Origin: an uncultured Roseiflexaceae bacterium | GTDB lineage: Bacteria > Chloroflexota > Chloroflexia > Chloroflexales > Roseiflexaceae | DNA: 64,000 nt | Reading direction: 5' to 3' | NCBI GenBank assembly: GCA_937988885.1 | Contig: CALKHR010000018.1 | Span: 1-64,000, forward strand | Part shown: positions 61,071 through 64,000 of the stretch, in pieces | How the letters are laid out: every line of letters starts with the position of its first letter | Numbering within the stretch: the stretch's first letter is position 1 | The notes under the pieces: model-generated | What the model saw: only the letters and a program-made list of their open reading frames with translations | Databases searched by the model: none | Told to the model about the DNA's origin: nothing | Program-made: the position numbers and the translations under genes

Positions 61071-61718
61071 ATGAGCTCAATTCGTTTAGTGCTCGCTGAT
61101 GATCATACGTTGTTTCGAGCAGGTATTCGCGCACTGCTCGATGATTTAGATTGGGTCGAAGTGGTTGCGGAGGCCGGTAACGGTATTGAGGCATTGCATT
61201 TGATCAATACCTATCAGCCGGATGTGGCACTGCTCGACATTACTATGGCGGGTATGAGCGGCTTGGAGGTAACGGCTCGATTGGCATCCGAACAGCCCGA
61301 TGTGCGCGTCGTGATCCTTTCGATGCACGCCAATAAAGAGTATGTTTTGCAGGCGCTGCGTGCGGGTGCGGTGGCCTATGTTCTCAAGGATGCGGATACT
61401 GTCGAGCTAGGGTTGGCGCTGAAGGCCGTGATCCGCGGCGATACCTACCTCAGCCCCGCGATTTCGACACAGGTGGTGGCCGGGTTTGTGCGCCAAGCTA
61501 GCAACGATCCGTTGGAGCAGCTGAGCCAGCGCCAGCGCGAAACGCTACGCCTGATCGCGGAGGGCCAAACAACTCAAGAGATCGCCCGACAGATGGGCAT
61601 TAGTATTAAAACTGCCGAGAAGCACCGCGCACAGTTGATGGAGCGACTTGATATCCACGATGTAGCTGGCCTTGTTCGCTACGCCATCCGCGCAGGCATG
61701 ATCGCCCCCGATTCTTAA
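61071..61718 (+). CDS. NarL/FixJ-family response regulator
   Basis: A 215-residue regulator with a receiver domain (about 1-120; D10-D11, phospho-acceptor D56 in VALLDITMAG, Lys in YVLKDAD) and a LuxR-type DNA-binding domain (about 148-210; LSQRQRETLRLIAEGQTTQE and GISIKTAEKHRAQLMERL). It is encoded 10 bases after the HisKA_3 kinase, which is its cognate partner by position and type. AAGGAG precedes the ATG. Target genes are unknown. Confidence 0.95.
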   Translation: MSSIRLVLADDHTLFRAGIRALLDDLDWVEVVAEAGNGIEALHLINTYQPDVALLDITMAGMSGLEVTARLASEQPDVRVVILSMHANKEYVLQALRAGAVAYVLKDADTVELGLALKAVIRGDTYLSPAISTQVVAGFVRQASNDPLEQLSQRQRETLRLIAEGQTTQEIARQMGISIKTAEKHRAQLMERLDIHDVAGLVRYAIRAGMIAPDS

Positions 61719-62100
61719 CGCTCTGTCACTCCTTTCCTCGCTTTTCCTCGTTGTAAGGGCCTGTCTTTTGAATTTTCCCCAATCAAGGCAGGTCAAACCC
61801 CCATATGTTGGGTAGGTTTTCCCCCATATCCAGAGAGGCAATTCCCCATAGCAATCACATAACGCATCAAGTATCCTATGTGTAGAAAAGGTCCCTTTCT
61901 CTAGGGGCCTGCTGACATACCTCTCCAAAGAGCATTGGATGGTGGTTGTAGTCAATGCGGTACGAAGGGAAAGCGTGGGTTCGAAACTCCTCTCGAGTAG
62001 AACCTCCAACTATGATAACTGAGTATTTCTTCGATCGATTTCCGACACGACTTACTTGTAAAGAAGTAATACATGGAGTGTATAGGTTGGAAGGTTGGTT
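61719..62100. other. 382-base intergenic region before the diguanylate cyclase gene
   Basis: No gene is called. The stretch holds the phased C-tract array at 61771-61850 and a weak hairpin (GGTCCCT / AGGGGCC, near 61890-61909). No known riboswitch class is recognised. Confidence 0.55.
61771..61850. promoter_or_regulatory. four phased C-tract direct repeats
   Basis: Four short elements of the form (A/T-rich)CCCC(C)(A)ATA begin their C-tracts at 61777, 61798, 61821 and 61844. The spacings are 21, 23 and 23 bases, about two helical turns. The array lies 250-330 bases upstream of the GGDEF gene. An operator array is an inference. Confidence 0.4.
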
Positions 62101-63231
62101 ATGTACATTTCAAGCATCTACACAAATCAATTGGATAAAAAACAGGCGATGATCTCAAACCCTTCGCTTTCCATTATTAAATTGGTGTTACTGAGAACGA
62201 TCGTGGTTGTTAGTATGGTGATGTATGCCCTCGAGTGGCTGAATGAGTCGTTTCGCCGATCGTTGTTGCCATTCGATCGTGTTACATATCCACTTTCGTT
62301 GACGATCTGTTTTATGGCTGTGACTTTTCTATTTGCTGGTTCATTGAGCAGATCAAAATTAGAGTATATCGCGTTATTTGTACTTTTTCTCTATTTGTTG
62401 AATTATATCTATGCCATTGTGTATGTGATGCCGCTGGAGCCGAAGGGATTCATCCGCATCTCTGCCACGCCGGAGTGGCTGTTGTTGGTGTACGGAATCG
62501 CGTTGCTGGCCTTTGATCTGCGGATGGGTTTGATCGTTTCTTTGATGGTTTATTTGGGGCTCCTTTTTTATCTGTCGATTTCGATCGCCCAAAATGGCTA
62601 CGAACTTCTCAATACCTCGACGTTTTATGTTCTCGTGCGAGGATGTGTCTGGAGTGTGTTCTACATTCCTATTTTGTCGGTTATTGCTATATTTCGCGAA
62701 AAGTATATCAAGACCGTCGCATTTGCCAAGATGATATCAGTTGCAGCGTATGTCGATGATCTGACGAATATTTACAACCGCCGTTATCTTGGCGATATGA
62801 TTCAGGAGGCGATCGCTCAGAATAATAGCTTGAATGACACATTTTCGATCATTATGTTTGATATTGATCACTTCAAGCAGATCAACGATCGTTACGGTCA
62901 CGATTGTGGCGACCTTGTGCTGAGCCGAGTGGCCCGCTCCCTCGCGAAATCGTTGCGCCAGAACGATACCTTTGGCCGCTGGGGAGGTGAGGAGTTTATG
63001 GTCATCGCTCCAGCGACCGATTTGCTCCAGGCAGAGCACTTAGCCGAGCGGCTGCGATACGCGATGTCGCAAATACCACACGATCATATTGGCAGTGTGA
63101 CAGCAAGTTTTGGTGTGGCGACGTATCGGCCCGGTGATACTGCCGATACGTTGTTGAAGCGGGCCGATACTGCTCTATACCAGGCGAAGTTGAATGGCCG
63201 CAATTGTTGGGTAAGCGAGACCTCGCTGTGA
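62101..63231 (+). CDS. membrane-bound diguanylate cyclase (GGDEF)
   Basis: A 376-residue protein with about six membrane segments in residues 10-205 and a C-terminal GGDEF domain (about 215-372). The active-site loop is RWGGEEF and the substrate region MFDIDHFKQINDRYGHDCGD is intact, so it should make c-di-GMP. An allosteric I-site RxxD (RQND) lies five residues before GGEEF, so feedback inhibition by c-di-GMP is expected. There is no EAL domain. ATG 62101 is preferred to a TTG two codons upstream because GGAAGG is about 6 bases before it. The membrane part resembles no sensor domain that I can name. Confidence 0.92.
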   Translation: MYISSIYTNQLDKKQAMISNPSLSIIKLVLLRTIVVVSMVMYALEWLNESFRRSLLPFDRVTYPLSLTICFMAVTFLFAGSLSRSKLEYIALFVLFLYLLNYIYAIVYVMPLEPKGFIRISATPEWLLLVYGIALLAFDLRMGLIVSLMVYLGLLFYLSISIAQNGYELLNTSTFYVLVRGCVWSVFYIPILSVIAIFREKYIKTVAFAKMISVAAYVDDLTNIYNRRYLGDMIQEAIAQNNSLNDTFSIIMFDIDHFKQINDRYGHDCGDLVLSRVARSLAKSLRQNDTFGRWGGEEFMVIAPATDLLQAEHLAERLRYAMSQIPHDHIGSVTASFGVATYRPGDTADTLLKRADTALYQAKLNGRNCWVSETSL

Positions 63232-63307
63232 TCCTTGTCGGTGGCTGCAATGTTCATTATCCGGCGATTTTTAGGCTTCGTTAGGAAAGGTGTTAAGGGG
63301 AATTGGT

Positions 63308-64000
63308 ATGAGTGACGTTATTCGCATCCTATATCTTAGCGATAATCCAAGTGATAGTGAAATGATTCGTTCGGTGCTCGCTGAGGATGGTTTGGAGTGC
63401 CAAATCACTCAGGTTGCTACGCGGATCGAGTTTCAAACGACACTACTGCAGCAAAATATCGACCTGATCCTCTGCGACGATTATTTGGTCATTTTTAATT
63501 GTTTCACGGCGCTGTCGATCGCGCAGGACCGTTGCCCCGATACGCCATTTATCCTGCTGGTCAATACGCTGAGCGAGGATGCTATTATCGACGCCCTGCG
63601 GCGTGGTGCCACCGAATGTCTCTCGAAGCAGCGTCTGGCTCGGTTGCCCTCCAGCGTGCGCCGCGCAATGCGCGAATCTGCCGAGCGTGTAGCGCGCCGC
63701 TATGCCGAAACATCGCTGCGCTTTGCCGAGCGCCGCTTTATGCAGGCGTTCAACGCCATCCCCGTTGCGCTGCTGATCATCACGATGCGTGATGGCGATA
63801 CGCTGGCCGTGAACGATTATTTCCTTGCGATCACCGGCTACACCCGCGATGAGGTGATCGGTCGCCCGATGCATAAGCTCGGCGTGTGGGCCAGCCTCGC
63901 CGACCGCTCGCTGCTGATCGGTCGCTTCCAAAACCTCAGCTCGACCTATAGCTGCGAAGTGGGGTGCCGCACTAAGAACGGCGATGTGCGGAAGTTGTTG
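63308..64000 (+). CDS. receiver-PAS signalling protein (C-terminus beyond the window)
   Basis: The frame is open from ATG at 63308 to the last base of the window, 231 codons. AAGGGG lies 8 bases upstream of the ATG. The first ~120 residues resemble a receiver domain (RILYLSDNPSD, probable phospho-acceptor D57 in LILCDDY, and ECLSKQRLARLP with the conserved Lys). A short helix follows, then a PAS domain (about 145-231; MQAFNAIPVALLIITMRDGD, NDYFLAITGYTRDEVIGR). A histidine kinase or GGDEF domain would be the usual continuation, but it cannot be seen. Confidence 0.82.
   Translation, partial: MSDVIRILYLSDNPSDSEMIRSVLAEDGLECQITQVATRIEFQTTLLQQNIDLILCDDYLVIFNCFTALSIAQDRCPDTPFILLVNTLSEDAIIDALRRGATECLSKQRLARLPSSVRRAMRESAERVARRYAETSLRFAERRFMQAFNAIPVALLIITMRDGDTLAVNDYFLAITGYTRDEVIGRPMHKLGVWASLADRSLLIGRFQNLSSTYSCEVGCRTKNGDVRKLL

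Noticed and set aside
61977..61990. tRNA T-arm-like GGGTTCGAAACTCC
   Set aside because: The flanking bases do not pair into a 5-bp T stem, and no acceptor, D or anticodon arms are found around it.
61719..62100. c-di-GMP riboswitch upstream of the GGDEF gene
   Set aside because: Neither the GEMM-I nor the GEMM-II conserved core could be found; only C-tracts and a weak hairpin are visible.

Overview
The window (about 58% G+C by eye) looks like chromosomal DNA of a filamentous Chloroflexota bacterium, most plausibly class Chloroflexia. This is inferred from gene style: very large GAF-rich signalling proteins, a pseudokinase/AAA/histidine-kinase fusion, an XRE-STAND-TPR regulator, a CHASE4 kinase, a two-KTN membrane protein, and Opp-type and Mal-type importers with lipoprotein binding proteins. 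No rRNA, tRNA, CRISPR array, phage or transposase was found. Genus cannot be fixed from the sequence alone.

Layout. 114-3369 (+): a compact operon of MFS transporter, Nudix hydrolase, zinc-ribbon methyltransferase and a small membrane protein, closed by a good terminator. 3460-6458 (-): a minimal chemotaxis-type module (CheA, CheC phosphatase, single receiver). 7007-8044 (+): a GT4 glycosyltransferase. 8045-8917: non-coding repeat block. 8918-12280 (-): acetamidase/formamidase family enzyme behind an XRE-STAND-TPR regulator. 12730-14922 (+): an unknown protein and a DedA-type membrane protein. 15172-20867 (+): an (alpha/alpha)6 glycosidase with a MalEFG-type sugar importer that lacks its ATPase. 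20895-22865 (-): orphan CHASE4 histidine kinase.

23282-36100 (-): the main catabolic locus, a complete-looking intracellular route for unsaturated oligouronides (oligogalacturonate or similar). A LacI regulator leads, followed by an Opp/Dpp-type five-gene ABC importer, a heparinase II/III-like lyase, KdgF, oligogalacturonide lyase (PL22), an IolB/KduI-like isomerase and KduD. The product would be 2-keto-3-deoxygluconate; KDG kinase and aldolase are not in the window, and no secreted lyase is present. The lacI promoter is near-consensus and carries a tandem array of 12-bp operator-like units.

36315-48420: housekeeping and unlinked genes (metallo-beta-lactamase-fold hydrolase, CPBP protease, GAPDH, nucleoside hydrolase, a receiver-RodZ fusion, a GT-C-like membrane protein, a KTN protein with no selectivity filter, a tandem MshEN-like protein, an FGGY kinase). 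48590-64000 (+): a signalling island with a six-GAF SpoIIE-type phosphatase, a 1615-residue pseudokinase/AAA/GAF/histidine kinase, a receiver-GAF-PAS-histidine kinase with its NarL-type partner, a diguanylate cyclase with an intact I-site, and a receiver-PAS protein cut by the window end.

The most interesting observations are the RodZ-like protein fused to a receiver whose phospho-acceptor Asp is Glu; a stand-alone tandem MshEN protein that may be a c-di-GMP effector; the truncated, catalytically dead kinase domain on the 1615-residue histidine kinase; a hairpin sitting between Shine-Dalgarno and AUG of the DedA gene; and several phased operator-like arrays.
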